A stretch of 64,000 nt of DNA from assembly GCA_905221605.1 (NCBI GenBank), contig CAJNDS010002070.1, positions 462,296-526,295 on the forward strand, written 5' to 3'. Below are positions 23,701-35,700 of the stretch, piece by piece. Below the pieces are notes generated by a model. It was not told where the DNA came from, ran no database searches, and saw only the letters and a list, made by a program, of their open reading frames with translations. Numbering within the stretch: position 1 is the stretch's first letter; each line of letters opens with the position of its first letter. The position numbers and the translations under genes were made by a program. The stretch is from Symbiodinium natans (lineage: Eukaryota; Sar; Dinophyceae; Suessiales; Symbiodiniaceae).

Positions 23701-26700
23701 AGAAATTTGAGGAGAGATGAGTCCTCCAGCCCCAATGGAGCGGTGGTTGACGTGATCCTCACGACCTATCACCTCGTGCGCCACTGGGTCATGGTGTTTC
23801 GACTTTTTCTGCAGTGTTGGTGTGTTGGGTGCAGGCTGGCAGGCATGCAGGTTCTGAACTCAAAGTTCGGACATTTTGAGTAAGGGGTGCAAGTGTGCTT
23901 CGTTCTTTTCATGTCGTGCAGACTTCATTGCACTGGGGGATCGACGTGGTCCTGCAGCGTTGGTGCTTTGTCTTGTGGAGAACAGGCATCATAACGGACA
24001 AGCCCGCGACTTGCAAGCCCCCAAAACTAAACCAGTTAATATTGGTTTCCAGCGCTTAGGTGACGACCTCCCAGTACTCCTCGAGAAAGCTCACTTTTCT
24101 GCGATGGTCTTGGATGAGGCGCAGGCCATCAAGAGCCTCAGCTGTTTCCTGGTCAGGAGTCCTTGTCACGTTCTCCAAGATTCTCCAAGCATTGGGGCTT
24201 GTGACAGCTTATGATGATGTCGCAGGAGGAGTTTGCACCTGTCTTTGTTGCTCACAGAACCCTCAGGCATGAAGATGCCGGCTAGAGTGCATGCTGTGTC
24301 AAAAGCAGCTTCCCACACTCCATAAAGCGTCGCCCTGCACTTTCAAACCTTGCTTCGTCACCGTAGACCCCCAACAGCTTAGTGGCTTTTGTTTCGTCAC
24401 AGTGCTCAGACGTTAAATGTCGTAACGGGGCAACAATCAAAACCTTCTGCTTTAATCCTACATCCTGGACACACGCCCACTGGGCCTTCAGCCCCAGGAA
24501 TCGAGTGAGTCAGATAACTCGGGCTGTCCTGGAGATTGCCTCACACTCCGTGGGCTCTGTGAGAGTCCCGGCGGAAGGTTGGAGTTCGGGTTTGGCGCTT
24601 TGTCTCTAGATTCAAAAGAGCCCACTGACCTTTGGAGGCAGTTTGGAGGTTCTGGGACTTCGCGCGAAGGCTTAGAACTTTGCCCGCCCATTTCACTGCC
24701 ACTTTGGGCTTTGGGTCATGGAGCCTCTTCCAGTGGCTTTTTAAAGGCTGTAAGACAGCTGACCACCTCTAACAGCATCCAAGGGATTGCGCTCACCGGT
24801 ACGCCTGTGGAGAACCGCTTGTCTGAGCTCCACTCCATCTTCAGCGCCTCGGAAGAAGAAGGGTGTTTGGGGACTGGTTGACACTTGGATTTCGAGTTTT
24901 GGAGACATGTTGACATGTTGGAAAAGAGTTAGAATTTTAGGCTTGTCACACAGGCTCACGCTCGGGAAGACTGGTTTGCTGTTTTTTCTGCATCTACTTG
25001 CAATTGTTGCCCACAAAAGCGCCGTGGAATAGATCCGACAACGCTTTCTTTGTGTTTTTTCGTCCGCAAATCATAAGCCTTTTTGAGCGTCGACTTCACA
25101 GCTAGCACGCTTAATGCCAGCTCGAGGTGCCAGAAGATTTCGAAAATCTGCCCCGGACACCTTGTAACCTCCAAGATCCAGAAGCCGAATGCGTCAAGCA
25201 GTCTCAAGCGTTGTCTTGCCTTCACCCACCCCCGAGTCCAGGTTTCATCTTGCCGGGATATCTCGGCTCTGCCCGGGACTTTGAGAAGGCCGGGCCCTTT
25301 CTCCTGTCCAGGTTGGGGCCTTAGAGGCATCCGAGAGTTGCAAGGCTTGGGGGCTGAGGTGGCTCGAAGCGCATCGAGCGCATTGCACTTTCTCTTGCTC
25401 CTGGGTAGCATAGGATAGGCAAGGCAAGCTCGTGGGACTCGAGGGTTTGGCCTGAGCCCAAGAAGCCTCTGAGACCCTGAGTTCGAGGGTTTGAACTACT
25501 GGAGCTCACATGCTTGCCGTGCACATGGAGTCGCTGGACTATGATGAGATCACTATTGCGGGCCGTGCTCGAGTCTTTTCGTTTTGTGCGAAACGCGCCG
25601 GCAAGTTTGGGCTATCGCCGGGCTTCGAGATGAGCGGGCTGGATGCTGGAAGTGCTGGAAGCGCTGGAAGTGTTGAGTTGTCACGCACCAATCTGAAGAC
25701 TCCAGACTGCTGGCAAGCGCAAGACAATGCAAAAGCCACGTTGAGCGGCTTGGTGATGCGCCTTGGGCGTCATCGCTGATGTTGCTGTGGTTGCTGCTGC
25801 GATAGGCTCTTAGGTCTTGAGGGTCCGAGTGCTCAAGGCATCTGGGTTTCATTCGGCTTTGGGACTTCTGGGCTCGAGGAGTTCAGGGTTTCATCAGTTC
25901 AGCCCTCCTGTCCGACAGCCTTGCAGTAGAACAGGCTGAGCTCAATTATGCCCAAATGGTTTCTTCGAAGAGACTGCAGGGCAAGAGCCCCGAAGGCCCG
26001 TAAACCATCGAAAGCCCTTAAGAGCCTTGGAGGCTTGGGCACAAGCTTGGGCTCATGGGCAGACTTTTCATCCCGGGCCCCCAAGTCCCAAGCTTCATGT
26101 AGGGTCGAGTTTCCAGCAGCTTGTCTTGGCATGACTCGTGGTCCAGCAGCGTGTCTTTTACTGCGCATGGGGTAGGAAAACATGGAACAACACCGTTAAA
26201 GTATGCAGAATACGTGGAACATCTGAGCCAGGAGTTCGGAAAGCCGCTGGAGAAAGATGCAAGTCCGGAGACTGAGTCGCCTCATCCCCGGCTTCAAGTA
26301 GATTCACAGCCAGGATTTCAAGATGCCACGTTGATGCTGTTGCAGAGCCACGGTGATGATGTGGACGGATGCTCAGCTAGGTTGTCCTCTCAGTTCTTTG
26401 GGGCTTGACAGATTTCAGCAGAGAGCATGTGAAGGAGAGACTGGGGCAATCTTTGATACTTCCCCGGTGGTCAGACCGCCTTTAACCTGAACCCAAGGCC
26501 AAAGCCGCCGAACAGTTTTGTCATGCCATGGAGCCGACTTGTTTAGGGTTTGCTTGGTTTGCTTTCCGAGATTCTGAGGCTGCTTCAAGGCCCCGTCTCT
26601 GACCATGTAAAGCCTTGCACCCACAAGCCCTGAAAAGCCTCCTCCTGAAACCGCAGCAGCATCTTGAGGCTGTTCCCTAAGTCCCTTAACGATGCAGCCT

Positions 26701-29700
26701 CTTCCTTACAAGATGTGTGTCTGTTTTCCGTAGGGAGCTCCCGGCCCCAGAGGCCCCGAGGAACTCTGTGGGGTTTGGATTTCGGATGTCCGCGTCAAGG
26801 CTGCGCTCTGCTCTCCGGAGCCGTCTGCTCACCGCCATCCGGCCTTTTGCGCCTCAACCTGGGGCCAGGGCTCTTTGCAAGTGTGAAGGGGCCGTAGGCC
26901 GGCAGAGAGCGGCAGGGTTTCATCTGTTGTTTACTGGGTTTTTAGAGACTTGGGTTCAGGGCTGTTAAAAAGAGGGCAGGAATTGCGGATCTGAGTTGAG
27001 ATGGGATTTGAGTTTGGGACGCTGGGACCGACAGAGCTGGGGGTTCAGAGGTTGGGAGCCTAGGGCTTTACAGCTTGAGGCTTGGTGGTTATCCTGCTTG
27101 TGAGCACTGGAGACCTGGCCTTTTGGCTCACCTTGCTAAGCGGGGTTTGGCAGCTCGCTGTCTAAGATCAACTCAATGGGCTGCCCATATGAAGCCCATC
27201 TTGAAAAGCTCCAAAACGAGGTGCTGCGGCGGTGCAAGAGCGACGAGGTTTGCACGAGTGCTTTGATGCGCTCTCTGCAGGGTCTTGGAAGTTTGGGGCT
27301 CCAGTCGGCTCAGAGCAGTGCAGTGCAGAGTGCAGCGCAGCAAGGCTCGGAACCCCTTAGCCTTAGCCCCGGGGCCCAAAACCTCGCAAACTCTGTCTTA
27401 CAATGCTTCAGAGCTTGGAGGCCGTGGCTTCAGACCTGCCACCCAAGATCGAGCTGGCCGGGATGACAAGGGCCAATTTCTGGTTGGACGGGCTGGTTGC
27501 AGGTTGCACACAGAAGCCAAACGGTGTAATAGTATTCTCTTATCGTCCCTATATAATTATACTAATTATACTCGAATAGTCCTCAAAGCCCTATTCTAAT
27601 TATTCAGGCCCCTGTATTAGTTATGTCAATTTGACTCGGGTGCGAAAACAGGCAGCTTTGGGTTCACCAAGTTCCCCGGGCTGATTCTTTGGGCCGCTCT
27701 GAGGAGAGCTTCGGGTTCTTCTTGTCCTCGAACTGCAAGAAGCTGTAGATGCCACTCTTTTGAATGCTTTGATCCTAAGCTGCACTGCACTGAACCCTAA
27801 TTTCCTTGAAAAGGTCAAGGTCAAGAAGCCTTCAGGAGACAAAACAACAAAACGTGCCTGGCATTGTCGGGGATAGCCACAAAGCGACAAGGGGGCACCG
27901 ATGTCTTTCCTAAGCCCCCTGAACGACAAACTTGCGCTTCGCGAACAATAAGAATCCGAGCTTTACCTGGCAAAGGCTAGATTCTCTGGATGCGGTTCTC
28001 GTTGGTGAACAAGTCAAGTCCTACGCACAGCGACATCTGCGGCTAGCGTTTCCACGCAATTATCAAGAATCACGAGAAATCCCAGACCCCAATTGCTTTC
28101 AGAAAACTCTTTCTCCTTGCCAGCTGCACACTGTCATGCTCACCGGTGGCCAGCGCAGGCTTTACGAGGCGTAGGGGGTCTTGGGCCGCGGGGGGGGGGG
28201 GGGGGGGTGGCAAAGTGTAGGGAGCCCTTCTTCCCGCAAACCCCTAGCATTTGTTGTTTCCCTGGGCCATTGTCAGCCAAGTACCTCCAAGCAGCAACCC
28301 CCTGACCCTGCCGAAGCCCCATCAGATCGTTTAGGGTTTAGTTTAAGTTAGTGAAACCCAAAGACTCCAAACCCTGTATTCCAAACACTGGCTGGCCCAC
28401 TGTTCGCAGCAGCATAGACTAGTGTCCATGCACAAGCATTTATTTGAGTCGTATTGGTACTACTCGAACTTAAGCGTGCGAGCTTCGAAAGAGTGCACCG
28501 TTATTCGAAGCAGCAACAGGCATGATGGTTTGCTAAATATTGTCGATCTACCGTGTGCGATGCATAGCGTGTAGTTCAACCCATTTTTCCAAGTCATTCA
28601 CGAGCACTAATGCAACGGCAGAAAGCTCAAAAAAAAGGCAGTCGCGCGCCGTATGTGGCTCATGTCTAAAGCGCATTTTCAAGCAGAGGCGGTGCAGAAG
28701 CAGGAGCTTGACCGAGTTCTTGGAGCAGCCGAGGCTTGGGAGGGTTTCGGGGTGGCTCTCTACAGCTGCGGTGCAGCGCTTGGCGTTAGGGGTTTAAAGT
28801 AGCTCCGCTGGTGAGCTGTTTCTTTGACACGTTTTGCAAGTACGGAAGGTAATTCCAATGCCTACTGAGGCTCTCTTAGACTTAGCGAAAGCTGCAACAA
28901 TGAGAGTCTGCTTGCTACACATCGTCAAAGCCTGCGTTGCTCAGGAGAGGTTACGCCTAGAGCAGCTGGGCGGTGACACGGCAGAGGAGCCCGGGAACGA
29001 GCATTGAAACATCAGGCTTATAGGCATCAAAAAGCAACGAAAGGAACAAATCAAGACAAAGACAAAGCACTGCAACAAACAAGTAAACAAACACATTATG
29101 CCAGCGTAGACCCCAAACAGTGGGAGACCATGTGAGCCCCCAAGTTCAGAAGTAACGACGGCTTCGTTTCGGCAGCACAAACGTCTAAAAGCGGAGACAG
29201 TTTCGAGGACCGCTTTGCTTGAAAGCGAAGAGCCCAAGCTGACGGCCATTTGAAGAATTATTGCTGAATGAACTTTAAGCCTCAATGGGGACCTCGGCAC
29301 TGTTGACCGCAGTAATGAACCGCTATCTGGAGAACATGCGAAAATGACTGCCCAACATGTGATTCTTGGCTGCCTGATTATTCTAGCCGTCGGCCCCCAA
29401 AGACAACCTAGGGCAGGCCCTGGTTCAGCCTCAAGCTGCGGTGCCCTCGACCTGGAACAAAACTTTGCATGGCTGGGGGGGATTGGATCAGGGGAGCCAG
29501 ATTTAACCCGCCGGTCTTCAAGCCTGCAAAAACCGTTTGTGTCAGCGAACAAGCGCCGCGATAAATTCTCAAGTTCCAGCTGCCAAAAGCAGGAAGGAGC
29601 GGCTGCAGTCAGCACCTGAGAGGGTATGGGTATGGGCCCAGACACCCTATGTTTCCAAAGGCCAGGCCGACGTTTCTCTGACTCGCCTCGCAAACTCCTT

Positions 29701-32700
29701 GATGATAATGTTGAAGTACCCAGTCGGCACAAAACCCTTTGAGAGCCCCAAATGCCATAGGCTGCCCAGAACCAGCTTCGCAGCTACAACTCTACAAGTC
29801 TGATGTCCTAACAGTCACAAAGCTCCGAAACCCAACTACTGCGCCTCCAAAATCTTACTTGCCCAGGCCAGTGGCGCGGACCTGCTCTCGGCATCCGTGC
29901 GTGCGAAGGAGGCAACAAAATAGGGCCAAGGTTTAAGGCTTCTGGGTTATACTCAGTTTGAAGGTTTCGGGATGTTTCGGTTTAAGGCATCAGTAAGCGG
30001 ACATTGCAGTAAGCGTGTGCGGGGGGGGGGGGGGGGGGGGTTGGGGACTGCGAACAGATCTTGCCACAAATGCAAAGTCTGGATGGTGTTGCACCTTGTA
30101 GGCGCAAGAAGGGCCCAAAGGGTGTTGGTGGCACCCCGGGCACAATAGGGTTGAGGAGAGGTGCGGGGCGGGAAGGCTCAAAAGGGGGTGGCGAGCAGGT
30201 GTTTAGTGTTGGGGAGGAGGATTTGGTGTTGGGTTGCTTGGGTTGCTGAGATGTTGCAAGTACTCGTGCGTGCCAGGCCTGGAGTCTGGAGTGGGGGGGG
30301 GGGGGGGCAAAGGGGCAAGGGGGGAAAGTGCCGCCTGCCCCATTTCCGCTAACATGCCACAGACTTCAAATGGAAGTCTGGATCGTGACGCCTTGACTGA
30401 GGCAGACGTGCATCTATGGGGAGAGGGGTCGCGGCGCAAGTGGTGCAAGTGAAGCAAGTGGAGCACTTGCGCCTACTGATGCTGCCGCCAAGTGAAACAA
30501 GTGGGGTGAAAAGAAGAAGCTCTTCCCGAAGATAAAGAGGGCGCATTCAGTCGCAAGAGCAGCGGCGCAGCAACATGTCAGCCGGAAAGGTGTTCTGCAG
30601 GTTTTACAACGCTGGGCCCGGCCCTGAATTTCGATCCAACTCTGAACCCTACAGATCGGCCCTTCGAAACAAAGCTTCCTTGGCTAGACAGGTGTTGAGC
30701 ACGCTGCATGCGCTGCAGCAGATCTGCAACCATCCGCAAGCGCTGGGAAGCAAGCACTGGCGCCTTGTCCGCACAGTTCATACTACTGGAGTCTGTAGGG
30801 TTCCGGGGTGTGGGGCAGCAGGCCTGCCCGGAACGCAATGTCCGTCGTGCTCGTAAGCTTGTAAGCATGCCCAGAATGGGTGAGTGCTGAACCCTCGTAG
30901 GCCCGGTCCGAAAGGCGGCCTGGGCACTTCAAAGGTGTGAAAAGATGATTCAAAAGGCGTCAAAAAGGTACTGGCAGGTTGGAGGCGGTACAGCTGTCAT
31001 AGCCTTCGGCATAGCGGAATTCAGCCCAAGACCTCTACATCGACTGACTGTAGTTGCCATCCTGAAAAGTGGCGCCCAAAAGTTGCCTGCCGAACACCCT
31101 CTTTGGCCCTGAGAGGCCTGCAGAGCTCATCCGGCAGGCGCCGGAGTTCAACAAAAGCGCCGAGAGCCTCGGCCCGCTGCAGTGTGCGTTGGGGGTGCTG
31201 CTTTGCAGGGTGCTGCTTTGCAGGGAGCTTAGAGGGGTTAAACGTCGGCCCTTTAGGCCTGTTTAGCCTCCTCTAGAGTTCAGGCTTGTTTTGTCTTTGG
31301 CACTTGGGCATAGCATCAAGCTTCATGAGACAGCCATATACTAAGTCCCTAAGCCGCCTAAGCCCGTGAACCTTCTCTCTCCCAGGAACAGTGGCAAGAT
31401 GGCGAGGCTGCTCGCACTGCTCGAAGAGGCAGGAAAGGTGTTTCGGTTTCGAGGGCTGGGACTACGGAGGCTGATTGAGGATTTGTGCTGGTGCCTTGTG
31501 CTCTTCCAGGACTGAAGCTTTCGTGTCAGTCTGCAGCTAGAAGCCGGCCGATTTGTCAACTGCAGGCCTACAGGTGTTAGGATGTGTGGAGTCCTCAGCA
31601 GGAGACCTGAAGGGTTCTGGCCCGGCCTTGAACCTTTGCAGGTGCTGTCGCCTAGAGATGGCCGGGAAGGCCTGGCATCCCAGTTCTCGTGGTGTTCCGT
31701 TGTGTTGAGACCTGGAGTCTGGAGAAGTTTGGGAAGCCACAAGCCCAGACGCTTCCCGCTTGCAACTTTGTATAGAGGACATTGGATCACGCACAGGGCC
31801 ACTTCGCCACTGGTGCCAGGCATGTTTAAGTGGGTTAGCACCCCACAGACGAAAAAAAGGAACGTGGCAAGCTTTGAGAAGCTGAAGCCAGCACTTGAAG
31901 TCCCCCGCATCAGGTGAGAAGGTCCTCATCTTCAGTCAGTATGCGCAATCCCCGGCATCAGCTCAAGCCTGACTTCAGCTTGTTTATGGTTGTTTAGGGC
32001 TTAGGGTTTAGGGTTTAGGGTTACGTGGGCTGGTCCAGGGGAAGAGGGCTGAAGCAATCTTGCAAGGCCTTGCAGTTGTAGGCCTTCGAATTTAGGACTC
32101 AGCATCTTGCAAGGCCTTGGAGCTACGAAATTCGGAGGTAGGGGTACCTTGGAGCTGGGATTGCGCAGTCATGCAGGGGGTTGAATACCTTGCGTTGGCA
32201 TTAGGGTTTCTGGTTTGGGGATAAAGCATCTTACAAAGCCTTGGAGCTAGGATGTCGGAAGTAAGGTTGAACAATCTTGAAAGGCCTTGCAGCTGGGAGT
32301 TCGAGTTTAGGATTCATCATTTTGGAGCTGGGGATGAGGATCTTTCGTTTCGGGCTTTGGGTTAAATATCTTGCAAATTGACATTTCGGCTTAGGGTTAA
32401 ATTATTTAAATTGAAAGTCTTGCCAGGCTTTGGAGCTCTGATTGATTTAGGAGTTTGGATTAAACATGTAAGCTGGAAGCTTCGGGCTTGGGATTACGGA
32501 CACACAGCCTTGGAGCAAGGGTTTCGGAATTGGGGCTCAAATTCTTGTAAGGCCTGAGGACTTTGAGCTTCCGAGTTACTATCTTGCAAGGCCTTGGAGC
32601 TAGAGATTCAGGGTTGGGTTGAAAATTCTTGCAGGGCCTTGGAATGGGGCTTCGGTTTTAGGGCTAAAATCTTGCAAAGCCTTGGCATCGGGGTTTCGGT

Positions 32701-35700
32701 CTTGTGGATAACAGTTGGCAGATTTCAGCGACATCTTGCGAGGTTTCGGAGCTCGGATTTAGCTCAACAAGCTTCCTAAACTCCCAACTATTGCCAACTT
32801 GATCGACCTTTTGCACTTCCCGAACTCATCCTTTTGTGAATAGGGCGGCTTAGGGCAGGGAGGGAAGTGGGCATCACTGGCTTGCATAGGGCGGCTGTCG
32901 GCTTGAACACGGGGGGAGAGGAGGCGCTGGCAGGTGTTGACGCAACTTTGGGCCGAGCGGGTGCGCTGGGTCGGGAGCCAGGAGCTAAAGCTCACATCCA
33001 ACCTTGGGCCAGCTTCAAGCTCTGCTGAACCCAAAGCTTGAAAGCTTGATCCGATCCCCCCCCGTAAAAAGCCGTGAAGAAAGCTCACCTCTGCTGCCTG
33101 AACTGGGAGTCTAGATGTGATTCGATGGGTTTCCGGCAGGCATCAGGGGCGTCAGGATCCACTAGGGTTCCAGGTTGTGAGCGTTTTTGAATCAAGTTCT
33201 TTGAGATCTATCTGAAGTCATCTTGGTTGCCTACTAATTGAAGTCAGTTGAAATTCGACAGGTGCACACGGTGCAGCTCTTGCAGTGGAGTATCGAGAAG
33301 GCCTTTCCCATGATCAAGGCTCGAGAGGGCTCTTTGCAGTGGAGACCAAAAGATGGGGAAACTGCAGAGTCCTCCAAGGGTTTGGAAAACAAAGAACGGA
33401 TCATATGGACCTGAAATAATTTGTTTTTACGTGTGGCTCAATGGAATAGCTTGGCTTTTGCTCGCGGAGCGTCAAGTCTTGAGCTTCAGATTCAGTGCAT
33501 GTGCTGAATTCCCACCAGCCAAAGGGTTGGGTTTCCATCTCTAGAGGGGGGGGGTGACTCCGCAGCCCAAACCGGAACGGGTAAGAGGAGCCAGAAGGGA
33601 GAGGCACCGAACCGGACTGTGCCGGAACGGAACGGAACGCTGGAACCGGAATGTCGGAACGCAACGGAACGCCGGAGCATTTCTTTGTTGGTCCTTGGTC
33701 GTCTTGTTCTTGCAGCCTGTTGGGGTTGCACAGCTGGCTTCCCTAAGCTAAGCCCTGTAATGAACCCTGAGTTCAGAGAGCTCTCGAAGCTACGACCTCA
33801 CGACCCCCCTGCTCGAGGGCACGCTGATGGAATCACGTCGGATTGAGAAGTGGTCAGGCTTCAGGCACCCAACCTCAAACTACCCCCGTCAGTGCTTCCA
33901 GACAGGGTAGCTGCACACCCAAATCGAAAAACCCTCCGCCGTTTTTCCAAACTGATTGGCCAGGCCTTGACGATCCACGGCGGCCTTGGCATAAGTGAGC
34001 GAGAGGCGGGGTGAAGGGCATTTGAAGCCCTTCTTTGCATTGCTTTGCCTTGCAATGCATTGCATTGCATTGCATTGCTGGTTTCCAGCATTGCAGGCTT
34101 CTGGCATGCCTGTCCTAGACGGGTGAAAGGGGTGCTTGGGCATGAAAAGCCTAAAACGTCCTCGAGATAGCCTTAGGCTCTTGGAGTTGGGGCGGGGGCG
34201 TTGAGAACCGAGTTCATGCCCCGTTGACGGACACTTTAAGGAGCCTTAAGCCCTGACACGTTGCTATTTGCCCGTGTGGTTTTCTTGAAAATTTCCGGTC
34301 TGGAGAGAGTGTTCTTCTGTTGAGGGGCGGGGAGGGGGGGGGGGGAGGGGGGGGGGATTGGTTACGACCATTTGACTCTAACCATCCCCAAACCCTGCTA
34401 TTTACGGCGTTTTTGCCTCTTTGTGCAACATGTTGCTGGAGGATGTTTGATGTTCAGCAAAACGGGCGCTGTCACACGTGTTCATGCCGTTTTGCGAACA
34501 TGCCCAAAACCCTGCTATTTGCGGCGCTTTTGCCTCTTTGTACAACATGTTGCTGGAGGATGTTTGATGTTCAGCCACACAAGGCACTGTCATAAGCGTT
34601 CATGCCATTTTGCGAACATGACCAAAACCCTGCCATTTGCGGCATTTTTGCCTCTTTTATACAATGTGCGTCTCATCGAACACAACTACAGCTGGGTCTG
34701 GCGCTGGCAATTGGTCCCCAAGCGAACATCCTGGATCGCTTGGGGAAGGTGTGCTAAAATGAGTGCCCTAAGTTTGAGTTCCTGGATTTCCTAAAGCACG
34801 AATCCCTCAATTTCCACAGCCACACGCACGAAGTCCTGTAATTTACAGCGCTTTCCGTGTATGCCCTAAAACGTACAGGCCCGCCACCACACGGTCAGAT
34901 ATCAACGGGTGACCCCTTAAGTGAGCCCTTCGAGAGCATGTTTAGGAGAGGAGCCCATAAGCTCACCACAAGGTACTCGTACGTGAAGTCAATATAGGAA
35001 TGTAGGCCCGAACGCATACACGGCATACACTTACAGCTTACATCAAGAGCAGCAGAAGGACCTGTCACGTGTGAGCCGAATCTGCAGCACCAGAACCACA
35101 GAAGCTCAGAATGTTCGGACATGTCATTCGGGTTCTTTGGGCTGTTCAAGAAAACCCCGATGTCTTTGAGACCAACTGAGTGTAAGCGCGGCAGGAGCAG
35201 ATCCAGCGCTTCAGAGTTGACCCCAGGCGCGAGAAAGAGACCCAGAGATGGAGTACAGTTTCAACGGCACGTCTGCTCTGAATCAGACTTCCTACGAACT
35301 GCAAAAGTTGGGTTGCGGCCACGGTTGTATTTCTTAAGCTCAGATGCCATGCGTCAGAGGCTTTCATACTAAGACGCTAAACCCTGATGTGCCATCAAAA
35401 CCCCTGTCAAACCCAGCCGAGCCCCGGGCTCTGGTATTGCGTTTAGAGCTTGAAGTTTGTTCCGTCATACCCTGAAACCAGAAAGCCGAAACCTGATATC
35501 AGGTGTTCTGTGCTGATCATGACCTTGGGTACGGGCGGTGTCGGCCTCAACCTCGCTGCTGCCTCCCACGTGGCTCGGCCGACGTAAACAGTCACAGTTT
35601 GGCTATGAGGAGCTCAGTTTGTCAGAATTGGTTTAAAGCCTTCACGTGTTTAGAGTTGGGGATTCATCCTTGAAGTTCAATGATGCTTGTAGCCTCTCGG

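Noticed and set aside
24848-24870. Use of the nearby GT (gtgttt) as donor of the TGTPVEN exon
   Set aside because: It gives a phase that cannot join the PGYLGS exon and adds residues not found in the family. The GC donor at 24844 fits both.
28941-29732. A minus-strand open frame of 263 codons
   Set aside because: It overlaps the plus-strand SNF2 gene span and has no family signature. The cysteine/phenylalanine-rich end comes from a CAAA-type repeat.
34391-34794. A 140-codon plus-strand open frame with repeated FCLFVQHVAGGCLMF
   Set aside because: It is a translation of the 118-bp tandem repeat in an intron. The unit length does not keep the frame in all copies.
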